Notes: generated by a model not told the origin, from the letters alone. DNA of 64,000 nucleotides from Flavobacteriaceae bacterium (GCA_013214065.1 JABSPK010000004.1:248001-312000), one strand, 5' to 3'. Shown: positions 22,916 through 32,770, counted from the first letter of the stretch. Program-made: numbers and translations.

Positions 22916-23958
22916 TGGAACGATTGAAATTGACATGGCATCGCTTGACACATTGGGAGTATTGGCCCTTATGGGCGGTCTATTACCCGCTGTTTCCCGT
23001 GTGGCTGTATTTTTCGATCAAAGCACGTTCGTTTTTCTTTTTCAATACCGCCAACCCAATGATGAAAAACGGTGGCATGGCCATGGAATCCAAAAAAGAT
23101 ATTTATGAGATGATTCCAGACCGGTATATCCCCAAGACGATTTTGATCGAAAAAGGGAATACCGCAACCAAGATGCTCGATCGGGTCAAGGAGGCTTCCA
23201 TTTCTTTCCCCTTGATCGCCAAACCGGATATCGGTATGAAAGCCTTTGGGGTCGCCAAAGTATATGACGAACAAGGGTTATCGGCCTATCTTAAGCAGAG
23301 CCCGGAGGATTTTTTGGTCCAGGAGTTGATCGAGTATCCTAAAGAAGTGGGTATTTTCTATGTGAGACATCCGGATGAACCCAAAGGGCGTATTACGGGT
23401 ATCGTTTCGAAGGAGTTTCTCGCCGTAGTCGGTGATGGCTTTGCGACCATTGAGCAGCTGATCAAACGCAATCCACGTAGTCATTTACAACTCAAAGCCT
23501 TGCGCAAACGTTTCGGCAAGAAATTGCATTCGGTGTTGGGTGAAGGGGAACAGTTCATTTTGGTGCCGTTCGGAAGCCATACCCGAGGAGCTAAATTCAT
23601 TGACTACTCCCACCGCATCAATCCGGATTTGGTCGAGGTTATCGATACGATCTGCACCCAAATACCCGAATTCCATTACGGTCGTCTCGATGTGCTGTAT
23701 CGTTCATTTGACGAATTGAGTGCCGGAAAGCACTTTTCGGTCATCGAAATCAATGGGGCAGGTGGTGAGGCCACCCATATCTACGATCCCAAACATTCGC
23801 TGTTTTTCGCATGGAAAGAAATCACACGGCATTGGAACCAGTTGAATTTGATCAGTATCAAAAACCACCGACGTGGTTTTTCGTATTTGAGTTTTAAGGA
23901 TGGGCGCGCTATGCTTCGCGAAAATGGGGCTTTGGAAGAACAATTAAAATTGGTATGA
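22915..23958 (+). CDS. ATP-grasp fold protein
   Basis: 347 residues. The N-terminus is aromatic-rich and may touch the membrane (WPLWAVYYPLFPVWLYF). The rest matches ATP-grasp ligases: FPLIAKPDIGMKAFGV (nucleotide Lys), FLVQELIEYPKEVGIFY, HYGRLDVLYRSF and VIEINGAGGEATHIYD. It probably joins a carboxylate to an amine or similar group. The ATG at 22915 overlaps the NRDE stop. The substrate is unknown. Confidence 0.8.
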   Translation: MERLKLTWHRLTHWEYWPLWAVYYPLFPVWLYFSIKARSFFFFNTANPMMKNGGMAMESKKDIYEMIPDRYIPKTILIEKGNTATKMLDRVKEASISFPLIAKPDIGMKAFGVAKVYDEQGLSAYLKQSPEDFLVQELIEYPKEVGIFYVRHPDEPKGRITGIVSKEFLAVVGDGFATIEQLIKRNPRSHLQLKALRKRFGKKLHSVLGEGEQFILVPFGSHTRGAKFIDYSHRINPDLVEVIDTICTQIPEFHYGRLDVLYRSFDELSAGKHFSVIEINGAGGEATHIYDPKHSLFFAWKEITRHWNQLNLISIKNHRRGFSYLSFKDGRAMLRENGALEEQLKLV

Positions 23959-23959
23959 A

Positions 23960-24526
23960 ATGAAGTTAGCACGGTTGATCTTGATTTTGATGGGATGTGC
24001 AGTGACCTCTGTTTCAGCCCAACAGGCTGATATGCCGAAAAACCAATTGGGGGTTTCGGCACAATTTTATCCGGCGGGTTTTATACCCACGGTGAACCTA
24101 GAGCATCACCTCAAAGGAAAGACCTCCTTGTTGCTCCGATTGGGGGCCAACATCGTCGACCGTCAAGACTTCAGCGATGAGAACCTGACAGAGGAAGGTA
24201 CGGGTTTTGGAGGATCACTAGGGGTCCGAAACCGCTATCCCTGGGGCAAAGGGGATTTTATCGCCGGTTTGAATTTGGATGTGTGGAGCTTGACCATTGA
24301 TTGGACCGATATCGCACCTACCGATGCCCCGCTTTCAGGGAGTACCTTTACCTTGGTCGTCCAACCTTGGTTGGAAGCCGGGTACTTTTTGCCCATAAAA
24401 AATAGCAATTCACAAATCGGATTTTCCTTGGGTTTCGGTCGTGAAATCAATGCGATAACCAGTGGTGAGGAGGTCGAACAAGGGTTTATCGCCAGCGCTT
24501 CCTTACAATTCCAATTTGGGCTATAG
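23960..24526 (+). CDS. small outer-membrane barrel-like protein
   Basis: 188 residues with a signal peptide ending near SVSAQQ. Alternating strands follow (TSLLLRLGANIVDRQ, FIAGLNLDVWSLTID, QIGFSLGFGREINA) and a final FQFQFGL-type end typical of outer-membrane barrels. It starts one base after the ATP-grasp gene, so the same transcript is likely. No family recognised. Confidence 0.65.
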   Translation: MKLARLILILMGCAVTSVSAQQADMPKNQLGVSAQFYPAGFIPTVNLEHHLKGKTSLLLRLGANIVDRQDFSDENLTEEGTGFGGSLGVRNRYPWGKGDFIAGLNLDVWSLTIDWTDIAPTDAPLSGSTFTLVVQPWLEAGYFLPIKNSNSQIGFSLGFGREINAITSGEEVEQGFIASASLQFQFGL

Positions 24527-24542
24527 GGGATGAACTACTAGT

Positions 24543-25289
24543 TCAGGAGGTGAGTGCCTGAAAAGCGGCATCCAAAAACGAAACCACCGCTTCCTCATTA
24601 TGATTCCCAACCGCTAATACCGCGCCTTTGAATCCCTCGTTTTTCCATTCTCCCAGCGGAAGCGGATCGAAATCGTCCGTTGCGATACCCTCCTGCCCAT
24701 GGTATCCGCTGATATAGAAATAGTGTTGGTCGACCATGCTGTCAGGAATTGCCATTCCCATTCCCACCGAACGCCCAGAACCATCTTCCAAGACCACGAA
24801 CGCCCCGGTATCGAAGTGATGCGGCCAAACGCGCACATCCGATGAGAGTTTGATTTTTTCCAAGAATGCCCCTAACGCATCATTGGCCAGTACCCGTATC
24901 GCGAGCAAGGCATCGATTTGATCGATATTTTTCTTTTCAAAGACAAAGTCCGCACCCCATTCGAAATCCAGGGCATAATGAAGGTCAAAGCGATAAGGCG
25001 TTTCGAAGCCAAGGTCTTTGGCCGACCGTTCCAACCAATGGAGGGCTTCTTGATGCGATTTACCATGCAATTCGAAATGGGTTTTTGCCGCATCCGTCCA
25101 GCATAAACTGAAATTAGGGACATCGAATCGCAATTGCAGCCCCTGGTCATTCAGTGGCCAGCTTTCAAAGCTTCGGCTTGAACTGTCAAAATTGACGTTC
25201 GTATGGCTGTCATCGGATTTGGCTGCCGAGAAACTCTTTCCGGCCATGGCCAAGAATTGGGAAGCGAGATGTAGTTGTCGGTTCATCAT
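24543..25289 (-). CDS. conserved hypothetical protein
   Basis: 248 residues, soluble, without signal peptide or membrane helix. Notable blocks are WPLNDQGLQLRFDVPNFSLCW, DVRVWPHHFDTGAFVVLED and DQHYFYISGYHG. The His pair in WPHHFD and the later HYFYISGYH could be functional. No function can be assigned. Two ATGs (25289, 25286) are possible. It lies 4 bases after the barrel gene at 25293, so the two are probably cotranscribed. Confidence 0.65.
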   Translation of the reverse strand: MMNRQLHLASQFLAMAGKSFSAAKSDDSHTNVNFDSSSRSFESWPLNDQGLQLRFDVPNFSLCWTDAAKTHFELHGKSHQEALHWLERSAKDLGFETPYRFDLHYALDFEWGADFVFEKKNIDQIDALLAIRVLANDALGAFLEKIKLSSDVRVWPHHFDTGAFVVLEDGSGRSVGMGMAIPDSMVDQHYFYISGYHGQEGIATDDFDPLPLGEWKNEGFKGAVLAVGNHNEEAVVSFLDAAFQALTS

Positions 25290-25292
25290 GGA

Positions 25293-25817
25293 TCAATTTT
25301 GGTTTTGAGGATGGGTCGGTTTTTGAAGGAGGAATACGGCGCCAATAGTAAAGAACTCATCACTCAAGGCCCCGATTACCCCTTTGAATTCGGTAAACAA
25401 CAATACTCCGCCGGTATTGTAGTGGAAGCCCGCACCATAATTGATGCCGGGAGCCGTTTCGCGTATAAGGGTTCCAGCCGTTGATGGAATGCGCTCTTGG
25501 TCTGAACTGAAGTTGAATCCCCCAACGGGATAGATTCCGAAACGCGGCGCCAGCTCGAAAAGGTAGTGCGCGTTCAGATTGACCTCCCAAACCGAAGTTT
25601 CATAGGTGTCATCGAGCTGTTGGTAGGGGAAAAAGGAAAACTCCGGACCAAAACAAAATCGTTCGTTCACCCCAAAATATGCCCTGACATTGGCACCGAT
25701 CAACGAGGTAGCCGGTGCGGTGGTCGGTCCGATACCTACCATCCAACCTTCTTGGGCCGATAAAAAGGATGCGTGACATAAGAGGTAAAGGAGAAGAAGG
25801 CGTTTGGTCGGCGACAT
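25293..25817 (-). CDS. outer-membrane beta-barrel protein
   Basis: 174 residues with a signal peptide (LLLYLLCHASFLSAQ) and eight or so amphipathic strands (RAYFGVNERFCFGPEFSFFP, WEVNLNAHYLFELAPRFGIYPVGGFNF, FTIGAVFLLQK), similar to small OmpA/OmpW-like barrels. No catalytic motif. It is the first gene of a two-gene unit with the hypothetical gene downstream. Confidence 0.7.
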   Translation of the reverse strand: MSPTKRLLLLYLLCHASFLSAQEGWMVGIGPTTAPATSLIGANVRAYFGVNERFCFGPEFSFFPYQQLDDTYETSVWEVNLNAHYLFELAPRFGIYPVGGFNFSSDQERIPSTAGTLIRETAPGINYGAGFHYNTGGVLLFTEFKGVIGALSDEFFTIGAVFLLQKPTHPQNQN

Positions 25818-25900
25818 AGTTAAATGTAAGCAATTGTTTCAATATCAACGGTCTAGCGGCCGTTGCTTACGAGTCTAAAGTCGCAATGTAAATGGGAAAC

Positions 25901-26881
25901 TTACGTTAGCGCACTGCTTTTCCTTCGCTTGATCGCCTCGATGATCATCGGGGCGTGTACCCGGGAGTTTTCGATAAACCATTTGTGGGTTTCCATCCCA
26001 CCACAAATCACCCCGGCGAGGAAGAGCCCCTCGACATTCGACTCCATGGTTTCGGGATCGTATTGGGGAAGTTTCTTTCCATCATCCGAAAGGACGATAC
26101 CCAGGGCTTCAAGGAAGTTGAAGTCGGGGCGATATCCGGTCAAGGCCAAGACGAAGTCATTGGCAATCGTCAGCGTGCCGTCAGAGGTGGTGATATCGAG
26201 TTCATTTTCCCTGATTTCGGAAACATTGGCATTAAAATAGGCTTTGATACTGCCTTCTTCGATGCGATTGATGATATCGGGCCGAACCCAATACTTGACC
26301 CGTTGACCGACTTCGGGCTGCCGAATGATCAGGGTAACCTCCGATCCTTTTCGCCAACATTCCAAGGCGGCATCAACCGCCGAATTACTGGCACCGATGA
26401 CGGCCAGCTTTTGACTGGCATAAAAATGGGGGTCTTTGTAATAATGCGAAACCTTAGGCAGCGATTCTCCCGGCACGTCGATCAGGTTGGGCAGATCATA
26501 AAACCCGGTGGCCACGATCAAATTGTCGGCGCTGTAGCGGTCTTTGGACGTTTCGATATGGAAGCTTCGATCTGTTTTGGAGACTTGCTCGACCTTCTCG
26601 AACAATTTCATGCCCAGGTCGTTTGAAGTGACGATACGCCGGTAGTATTCCAACGCTTCGTTGCGTTTGGGTTTGGCTTCTTTACTGATAAAAGGAATTC
26701 CGTCTATTTCCAATTTCTCCGATGAGGAGAAAAACTGCATATTGATCGGATAGTTGAAAAGGGAGTTGACTATGGGGCCTTTTTCGATAATCGTATAGCT
26801 CAGGCCGTTTTTTTGGGCTTCCAGGCCACAGGCGATACCAATGGGTCCCCCTCCGATGATGACCACATCAAAATGCTGCAT
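25901..26881 (-). CDS. ypdA: YpdA-type flavin disulfide reductase
   Basis: 326 residues. The FAD site is DVVIIGGGPIGIACGLEA at the N-terminus, and the NAD(P)H site is LAVIGASNSAVDAALEC near 160. FLAGVICGGMETHKWFIEN near the end is characteristic of YpdA/Bdr. In Firmicutes this enzyme reduces bacillithiol disulfide with NADPH, and many Bacteroidota also make bacillithiol. The start overlaps the rpe stop by one base, so the two genes form one transcript. Confidence 0.88.
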   Translation of the reverse strand: MQHFDVVIIGGGPIGIACGLEAQKNGLSYTIIEKGPIVNSLFNYPINMQFFSSSEKLEIDGIPFISKEAKPKRNEALEYYRRIVTSNDLGMKLFEKVEQVSKTDRSFHIETSKDRYSADNLIVATGFYDLPNLIDVPGESLPKVSHYYKDPHFYASQKLAVIGASNSAVDAALECWRKGSEVTLIIRQPEVGQRVKYWVRPDIINRIEEGSIKAYFNANVSEIRENELDITTSDGTLTIANDFVLALTGYRPDFNFLEALGIVLSDDGKKLPQYDPETMESNVEGLFLAGVICGGMETHKWFIENSRVHAPMIIEAIKRRKSSALT

Positions 26882-27540
26882 TAGGGCAATTCTTTTTTTA
26901 GGTTTTGAATCGTTCGGATCGGATTGTCACTACCGAAAACAAAACTCCCGGCAACCAACACATCAGCCCCGGTGGTAACCAACTTTTTGGCATTTTTCGA
27001 ACCAACGCCTCCATCGATCTCGATCAGGGTCTTTGCCTCTTGCTCCGTAATCATCCGTTTCAGGTCGGAAACTTTTTTATAGGTGTTTTCGATAAACGAT
27101 TGCCCTCCGAAACCAGGATTGACGCTCATGAGGCAGACCAAGTCGACTTCGGTTACGATGTCTTCGAGAACATGGGTCGGTGTATGCGGATTCAAGGCGA
27201 CCCCTGCCTTCATACCCGCGTTTTTAATGGCCTGTACGGTGCGGTGCAAATGGGTGCAGGCTTCATAGTGCACCGTGAGCACATCGGCACCCAAGTCGGC
27301 AAAGGTTTGGATATAGCGATCCGGATCGATGATCATCAAATGCACGTCTAGGGTTTTCTTGGCATGTGCGGCTATGGCCTTGATTACCGGCATACCGAAA
27401 GAGATATTCGGAACGAATACCCCATCCATCACATCCAGATGAAACCAATCGGCCTCACTTTGGTTGACCATTTCAATGGCATCTTGGAGATTCGCGAAAT
27501 CGGCGGCCAATAAAGAAGGGGCAATGCGTGCAGTGCTCAT
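26881..27540 (-). CDS. rpe: ribulose-phosphate 3-epimerase
   Basis: 219 residues of normal length. Catalytic blocks are APSLLAADFANL, FHLDVMDGVFVPNISFG, DVHLMIIDPDRY, CLMSVNPGFGGQSFI and EIDGGVGSKNA. It interconverts ribulose 5-phosphate and xylulose 5-phosphate in the pentose phosphate pathway. It is the first gene of the rpe-ypdA pair and has its own TAnnTTTG box just upstream. Confidence 0.96.
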   Translation of the reverse strand: MSTARIAPSLLAADFANLQDAIEMVNQSEADWFHLDVMDGVFVPNISFGMPVIKAIAAHAKKTLDVHLMIIDPDRYIQTFADLGADVLTVHYEACTHLHRTVQAIKNAGMKAGVALNPHTPTHVLEDIVTEVDLVCLMSVNPGFGGQSFIENTYKKVSDLKRMITEQEAKTLIEIDGGVGSKNAKKLVTTGADVLVAGSFVFGSDNPIRTIQNLKKELP

Positions 27541-27557
27541 AGTACGGAAATATGGTA

Positions 27558-27565
27558 CAAAAGTA
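27558..27565 (-). promoter_or_regulatory. -7 promoter box of rpe
   Basis: TACTTTTG on the minus strand fits the Bacteroidota consensus TAnnTTTG. It ends 18 bases before the rpe ATG, giving a leader of only about 10 nt. Confidence 0.6.
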
Positions 27566-27785
27566 CGGAAATGCGGTGAGCTTGATTTGGGCCGGAAAAG
27601 TGCTTGGAAACGAATTTTTTAAAATTTGGTACGGGAGCTACCCTGCCCTCCCCAAAAAGGGGATTCCCAGTACCATGTGTCCAAATGATTGACAGTCCCA
27701 ACCAGGGTAAGAACGGTCGGGGTTTCCTTCCGAAATCATATAGAATTTAAGGCAAAATGCTGATTGTGAGGTGTATATAAATGAA

Positions 27786-27810
27786 AAACTCCGGTAATCA
27801 GCCGGAGTTT
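27786..27810 (-). terminator. terminator of rpoD
   Basis: AAACTCCGG and CCGGAGTTT form a 9-bp stem with a 7-nt loop. On the minus strand the stem is followed by TTTTTCATT, so it ends the rpoD transcript about 110 bases after its stop. Confidence 0.8.
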
Positions 27811-27922
27811 ATTCATCAATCAAAAAACGAACAGTCATGATAAACTGTTGTAGTGCTACAAATTACAACTTTAATACCAAAAAAACAATTTAAGGTTTAT
27901 TTAACTGTAATTTGCTCGGGAT

Positions 27923-28786
27923 TTATCCCAAATATGTCTTTAAAATCTTACTTCTTGAGGTATGTTTCAAACGTCTGATCGCCTTTTCCTTGATCTGTCG
28001 AACGCGTTCGCGGGTCAAGTCGAAGGTCTCCCCGATTTCTTCCAAGGTCATGGAATGTTGACCCGCCAAACCGAAATAAAGTCGAATGACGTCGGCTTCC
28101 CTTGGGGTCAAGGTTTCCAAGGCACGTTCGATTTCGGTACGAAGCGATTCGTGCAACAATTCCTTATCCGGGTTCGGTGATTCCCCACTGCGGAGTACAT
28201 CGTATAGATTCGAATCTTCGCCATCGATCAAAGGGGCGTCCATGGATACGTGACGTCCTGAATTTTTCAAGGATTGCTTGACATCTTCGACGGTCATATC
28301 CAATTCCTTCGCGATTTCCTCTGCTGAAGGTACCCTTTCGTGGGCCTGCTCCAAGAAGGCGAAGGTCTTGTTGATCTTGTTGATCGATCCGATTTTATTC
28401 AAAGGAAGACGAACGATACGCGATTGTTCCGCCAATGCTTGAAGGATTGACTGACGGATCCACCATACCGCATAGGAAATGAACTTAAACCCACGGGTCT
28501 CATCGAAACGCTGGGCCGCTTTGATCAAACCCAAGTTGCCTTCGTTGATCAAATCGGGTAGGGTCAAGCCCTGGTTTTGGTATTGCTTGGCCACGGACAC
28601 CACGAAACGCAGGTTGGCCTTGGTCAATTTCTCCAAAGCGATTTGGTCACCAGCCTTGATACGTTGGGCCAATTCCACTTCTTCATCGGCCGTGATCAGA
28701 TCAACTTTTCCGATTTCTTGTAAATACTTGTCCAACGAGGCGGTCTCCCTATTGGTGACCTGTTTTGTAATCTTTAACTGTCTCAT
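27923..28786 (-). CDS. rpoD: primary RNA polymerase sigma factor
   Basis: 287 residues. Region 1.2 is at the N-terminus ([26 protein letters not shown]). Region 2 has [18 protein letters not shown] and [15 protein letters not shown]. Region 3 follows, and region 4 has [14 protein letters not shown] and [18 protein letters not shown]. Region 1.1 is absent, as is usual for Bacteroidota primary sigma factors, which read TTTG/TAnnTTTG promoters such as those in this window. It stands alone, with a terminator downstream. Confidence 0.95.
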   Translation of the reverse strand: MRQLKITKQVTNRETASLDKYLQEIGKVDLITADEEVELAQRIKAGDQIALEKLTKANLRFVVSVAKQYQNQGLTLPDLINEGNLGLIKAAQRFDETRGFKFISYAVWWIRQSILQALAEQSRIVRLPLNKIGSINKINKTFAFLEQAHERVPSAEEIAKELDMTVEDVKQSLKNSGRHVSMDAPLIDGEDSNLYDVLRSGESPNPDKELLHESLRTEIERALETLTPREADVIRLYFGLAGQHSMTLEEIGETFDLTRERVRQIKEKAIRRLKHTSRSKILKTYLG

Positions 28787-28902
28787 CTAATTTCCCTTCT
28801 AATTAAGTCGTCGAGCTTGGGGCTCATATGGTTATACGTAAGAATTCTGAAAATGTTACAATTTGGTAAAATTTATTCCGAAAAATTTTCGTATCCATAA
28901 AA

Positions 28903-28928
28903 AAACCCCCGGATACTTCCGGGGGTTT
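28903..28928 (-). terminator. terminator of pnp
   Basis: AAACCCCCGGA and TCCGGGGGTTT form an 11-bp stem with a 4-nt loop, and a run of seven T follows on the minus strand. It lies 20 bases after the pnp stop. Confidence 0.92.
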
Positions 28929-28948
28929 ATCATTTGATCAAAGACGGG

Positions 28949-31162
28949 TTAATCCCTGTCCCTTCTTGGTTTCCTGTCGCGGTTGCCACCACCACGTCGA
29001 TCACCACGATCATTGCGTGGAGGACGCTCTTTATACCCTTCAGGTTTCGGCAACAAAGCCCGACGCGATACTTTTTCTTTTCGCGTTCTTGGATCCAAAC
29101 CAAAGTACTTAACATCGAACACATCACCCATGTTGACGACATCCGAGACTTTCTCGGTACGTTCCCATGCGAGTTCGGAGACGTGGAGCAAAATTTCGTT
29201 GCCCGGGGCCTCGATATATTCGACTACCGCACCGAAATCAAGCATTTTGATGACTTTGACCTCGTATACGCTACCCACTTCGGGTTTGAACATCAAGGCA
29301 TCGATTTTGGCGATAACCGCGTCGATACCCTCTTGGCCAGTACCCAAGATCTCGACGATACCTTCTTCGGTATCGGGATCTTCGTTGATAACGATAGTGG
29401 TATTGGTTTCTTTCTGTAGCTCTTGGATGACCTTACCTCCAGAACCGATAACGGCACCGATGTATTCGTTTGGAATGATCTTGGTGACGATTTTCGGAGC
29501 GTAGGATTTGACCTCGGCATTCGGGGCCGCGATCGTATCGGTCAAGCGGTTCAAAATATGCAATCGACCATCTTTGGCTTGCATCAAGGCTTTTACCAAG
29601 ATCTCATAGGAAAGACCTTTCACCTTGATATCCATTTGACAGGCGGTAATACCATCAGCGGTACCGGTTACCTTGAAATCCATATCCCCCAAGTGATCTT
29701 CATCACCCAAAATATCGGAAAGCACGGCATAATTACCTGAATCGGCATCGGAAATCAATCCCATGGCGATACCTGAAACCGGTTTTTTCAATTGTACACC
29801 GGCATCCATAAGGGCCATGGTGCCCGAACATACGGTTGCCATCGAAGAAGAGCCGTTCGACTCCAATACTTCGGAGACTACACGTACGGTATAAGGGCAA
29901 TCATCAGGGATCATGCCTTTCAAAGCCCGTTGGGCCAAGTTTCCGTGACCGACTTCCCGTCTTGAGGTACCACGAATAGGTCGGGCCTCACCGGTTGAAA
30001 ACGGAGGGAAGTTGTAGTGTAGGTAAAACGTTTCCTCACCTTCGTATGAAGGCATATCGATGATGTTGGCATCCCTTGAAGTTCCCAAGGTCACCGTTGC
30101 CAAGGCTTGCGTTTCCCCGCGGGTAAAAATCGATGATCCGTGAACCGAAGGCAAATAGTCGATCTCACACCAGATGGGTCGGATCTCATCGGTCTTACGT
30201 CCATCCAAACGCAATCCTTCGTTCAAGGTCAGGTTACGTACGGCTTCTTTTTCGGCCTTGTGGTAATATTTGGAAACCAAATCGCCGACTTCCTCCAATT
30301 CCTCTTCGGAAAAAGACGCTTTGATCTCTTCTTTGATCGCTCCGAAGGCTTCGCTGCGTTCATGCTTGGCCGATCCTTTTTTCGCGATTTCATAAACACG
30401 GTCGTACGCCATTCCGTGTACCTTTTGTTGCAAGGCCTCGTCTTCGGCTTCCGGTTCGTATTCACGGACGTCTTTCTTACCTACCGCTTCGGCAAGTCGT
30501 ACCTGTGCGGCACATTGTACTTTAATGGCTTCATGGGCGAATTTAATGGCCTCGACCATTTCCTCTTCGGAGATTTCACTCATTTCACCTTCGACCATCA
30601 TTACGGAGTCTTCAGAAGCTCCGATGACCATATCGATATCGGAATCCTTCAATTGGGCCCGTGTCGGGTTGATGATCAGTTCTCCGTCTACCCGTCCTAC
30701 TCGGACCTCTGAAATCGCACATTCGAATGGGAAATCGGATAATTGGATGGCTGCGGACGCTGCCAATCCCGCCATTGCATCGGGCATGACATTCTCGTCA
30801 TGCGACATTAATTGGATCATCACCTGGGTCTCAGAGTGGTAATCTTTCGGGAAAAGTGGTCGCAATACGCGGTCAACGAGACGCATAGTCAACACCTCGC
30901 CGTCACTAGGGCGGGCCTCACGTTTGAAGAAACCTCCAGGGTAACGTCCTGCTGATGCGAATTTTTCACGGTAATCAACGGTCAAGGGCAAAAAATCGAC
31001 GTCTGAAGCCTTGTAGTTCGATACTACGGTACAGAGCATCATGCACTTGCCTGACTGGACCACAACGGAACCGTGTGCCTGTTTGGCCAGTTTTCCGGTT
31101 TCGATAGAGATTTCCCTACCGTCACCGAGGTCAATGACCTCTTTAAAAGTTTTTGGAATCAT
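28949..31162 (-). CDS. pnp: polynucleotide phosphorylase
   Basis: 737 residues. Two RNase PH domains are separated by a helical linker; signatures include [20 protein letters not shown] and [25 protein letters not shown] ([15 protein letters not shown]) and S1 ([19 protein letters not shown]) domains follow, then an Arg/Gly/Asp-rich tail. The enzyme degrades RNA 3' to 5' with phosphate. It is downstream of rpsO, the usual bacterial order. Its leader contains hairpins that could mediate self-control, as known in E. coli. Confidence 0.97.
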   Translation of the reverse strand: MIPKTFKEVIDLGDGREISIETGKLAKQAHGSVVVQSGKCMMLCTVVSNYKASDVDFLPLTVDYREKFASAGRYPGGFFKREARPSDGEVLTMRLVDRVLRPLFPKDYHSETQVMIQLMSHDENVMPDAMAGLAASAAIQLSDFPFECAISEVRVGRVDGELIINPTRAQLKDSDIDMVIGASEDSVMMVEGEMSEISEEEMVEAIKFAHEAIKVQCAAQVRLAEAVGKKDVREYEPEAEDEALQQKVHGMAYDRVYEIAKKGSAKHERSEAFGAIKEEIKASFSEEELEEVGDLVSKYYHKAEKEAVRNLTLNEGLRLDGRKTDEIRPIWCEIDYLPSVHGSSIFTRGETQALATVTLGTSRDANIIDMPSYEGEETFYLHYNFPPFSTGEARPIRGTSRREVGHGNLAQRALKGMIPDDCPYTVRVVSEVLESNGSSSMATVCSGTMALMDAGVQLKKPVSGIAMGLISDADSGNYAVLSDILGDEDHLGDMDFKVTGTADGITACQMDIKVKGLSYEILVKALMQAKDGRLHILNRLTDTIAAPNAEVKSYAPKIVTKIIPNEYIGAVIGSGGKVIQELQKETNTTIVINEDPDTEEGIVEILGTGQEGIDAVIAKIDALMFKPEVGSVYEVKVIKMLDFGAVVEYIEAPGNEILLHVSELAWERTEKVSDVVNMGDVFDVKYFGLDPRTRKEKVSRRALLPKPEGYKERPPRNDRGDRRGGGNRDRKPRRDRD

Positions 31163-31174
31163 AATACATTAATA

Positions 31175-31298
31175 CTACCCCTGAACAGGGGCAAATTCAA
31201 CAATTGGTCTTCCGTCATCCTGACGGTCGGGTTGTGTTGTGTTGTCGACCAATGAAAAACTGAGTACAGCTTTTTGTGTTGCCTTTCCATGGGAAAGG
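31175..31298 (-). promoter_or_regulatory. pnp leader with two hairpins
   Basis: Between the rpsO terminator and the pnp start there are two inverted repeats. CCTTTCC-ATG-GGAAAGG spans 31282-31298. CCCCTG and CAGGGG span about 31176-31189, only some 14 bases before the ATG. They could form RNA structures near the ribosome site. Confidence 0.5.
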
Positions 31299-31311
31299 AC
31301 TTAAAAAAATA

Positions 31312-31334
31312 GGGGAGGCAAAAGCTGCCTCCCC
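31312..31334 (-). terminator. terminator between rpsO and pnp
   Basis: GGGGAGGC and GCCTCCCC form an 8-bp stem with a 7-nt loop. On the minus strand TATTTTTTT follows. It separates rpsO from pnp, possibly with readthrough. Confidence 0.9.
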
Positions 31335-31342
31335 AAAAAAAA

Positions 31343-31612
31343 TTATTTTCGAATACCCAATTCCTTGATCAAGGAACGGTACTTTTCGATGTCTTTTTTC
31401 TTCAAATAGTCCAATAGACTACGTCTTTTACCTACCATCTTCACCAAGGATCGCTCGGTGTTGAAATCTTTGTGGTTTTTCTTAAGGTGTTGGGTCAAGT
31501 GGTTGATCCTATGCGTGAACAACGCGATTTGCCCTTCAGTCGAACCGGTGTTGGTCGCTGAGCCGCCGTGTTTCTTGAAAATGTCGGCTTTTACTTCTTT
31601 GCTTAAATACAT
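31343..31612 (-). CDS. rpsO: 30S ribosomal protein S15
   Basis: 89 residues, the standard length. Typical sequence is [28 protein letters not shown], then [22 protein letters not shown]15 binds 16S rRNA early in assembly of the small subunit. It has its own promoter (box at 31673-31666) and a strong terminator. Confidence 0.98.
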   Translation of the reverse strand: MYLSKEVKADIFKKHGGSATNTGSTEGQIALFTHRINHLTQHLKKNHKDFNTERSLVKMVGKRRSLLDYLKKKDIEKYRSLIKELGIRK

Positions 31613-31665
31613 TCCAATATTGTTTAAATGATTTTTATGTATCCGATTGGGTCTCCATCAGGGCG

Positions 31666-31673
31666 CAAAGATA
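31666..31673 (-). promoter_or_regulatory. -7 promoter box of rpsO
   Basis: TATCTTTG on the minus strand is a perfect TAnnTTTG, 53 bases before the rpsO start codon. Confidence 0.7.
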
Positions 31674-31868
31674 CTTCCTTTTTTTAAAATGAAAAATTGC
31701 GGGCCGATTAAACCTTTTCGATTTTGGTCGGTCATAGGAACGCATGTCAAAAATTTGATCTCCGGATTCACTATCAACAGATGCTAGCCAAGATAGTGAA
31801 CTTCGGAAAAAAAACGCCCCAATACGATTTAGGGCTTTACGAATGTTAAACAATTAAAAAGCTACACA

Positions 31869-32750
31869 ATGAAAAAGAGTCTCAAACCAATGAACTTTTC
31901 AAAACAGCTATGGGTAATGGCCGCCTTGGGCGCCATGACCTTCACCTCATGTGAAACGGAGGAATCGACGACCGAGGAATCCTTGACGACCCAAGAGGTC
32001 ATCACCGAGACCGAACTGAACTACAGTGACGAATCGGATCAGATTGCCGAAGAAGTCGCTTCGATAGCCGAAGATGTCTACGCTACGGAGGAGATCACGG
32101 CGATTTCGAAAGGCAATTACCGTTCGGATTTTCTCCCAGACTGTGTGACCATTACGACTGTATCAACCGACACCACCCGAGAAAAAACCATCGATTTCGG
32201 TGCGGGTTGTGAATTGCCCAACGGCAATGTATTGAGCGGCATAATCGTTATGAGTTACGCCATTGATATGGAGTTGGCCGAAAAAACGATTACCCTGGCC
32301 TTAGAGGATTTTACGTTCAATGGAGTGGCCGTAGCCGGTGGAGCCGATATTCTTAGGATGCGTTCCAATGAGAGCGGCAACCCACAGGCCACAGCCAATG
32401 CCTCCTTTAACGCTACCTGGCCCGATGGGGAAACGGCTTCCTTTAACGGAACGCGTACCCGCGAATGGATCGAGGGTTACGGAAGTGGTTTTTGGGGAGA
32501 CAATGTCTTTTTGATCACTGGGAACAGGACCTTCGTCAATAGAGCGGGGAATACTTTCGAAAAGGTGGTTACCGTACCACTTCGTCGCGAGCTTTCATGT
32601 CGATTTATCGTTAGCGGGGTCCTTGAAATTACCAGAAACGCCAATACCGCGAATTTAGACTTCGGTGATGGTAGTTGTGATGCCAAGGGTACCCTGACCT
32701 ACCCTGATGGGAGTTCCGATGAGGTATTCCTTAGAAGGTTCTTGAAATAA
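31869..32750 (+). CDS. hypothetical lipoprotein
   Basis: 293 residues. A signal sequence ends in a lipobox (MTFTSC), followed by a Glu/Thr-rich linker. The rest is a beta-rich domain with sparse cysteines (FLPDCVTITTV, FGAGCELPNG, RRELSCRFIVSG, FGDGSCDAKGTL), perhaps two disulfides. NGTRTREWIEGYGSGFWGDNVFLITGNRTF is the best conserved-looking part. No function can be given. A bidirectional terminator follows. Confidence 0.75.
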   Translation: MKKSLKPMNFSKQLWVMAALGAMTFTSCETEESTTEESLTTQEVITETELNYSDESDQIAEEVASIAEDVYATEEITAISKGNYRSDFLPDCVTITTVSTDTTREKTIDFGAGCELPNGNVLSGIIVMSYAIDMELAEKTITLALEDFTFNGVAVAGGADILRMRSNESGNPQATANASFNATWPDGETASFNGTRTREWIEGYGSGFWGDNVFLITGNRTFVNRAGNTFEKVVTVPLRRELSCRFIVSGVLEITRNANTANLDFGDGSCDAKGTLTYPDGSSDEVFLRRFLK

Positions 32751-32770
32751 GACCAATAAATAAAAAAAGA

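Larger units (their letters stand above)
27541..27922. other. intergenic region between rpe and rpoD
   Basis: No coding frame is convincing. Next to rpe there is a TACTTTTG box (minus strand 27565-27558) inside an 11-base direct repeat (AGTACGGAAAT at 27541 and 27562). A nested inverted repeat lies at 27628-27674: GGTAC and GGGA pair with TCCC and GTACC, with an inner CCCCAAAAAGGGG. The rpoD terminator lies at 27786-27810. Confidence 0.6.

Noticed and set aside
28949-31162. Long plus-strand frames opposite pnp (for example 30140-30712)
   Set aside because: They are antisense shadows of a clear PNPase gene; their sequences show no family features.
31613-31868. Possible tRNA or small RNA in the gap upstream of rpsO
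   Set aside because: No cloverleaf arms or CCA end could be found; the gap is explained by the rpsO promoter and the lipoprotein leader.
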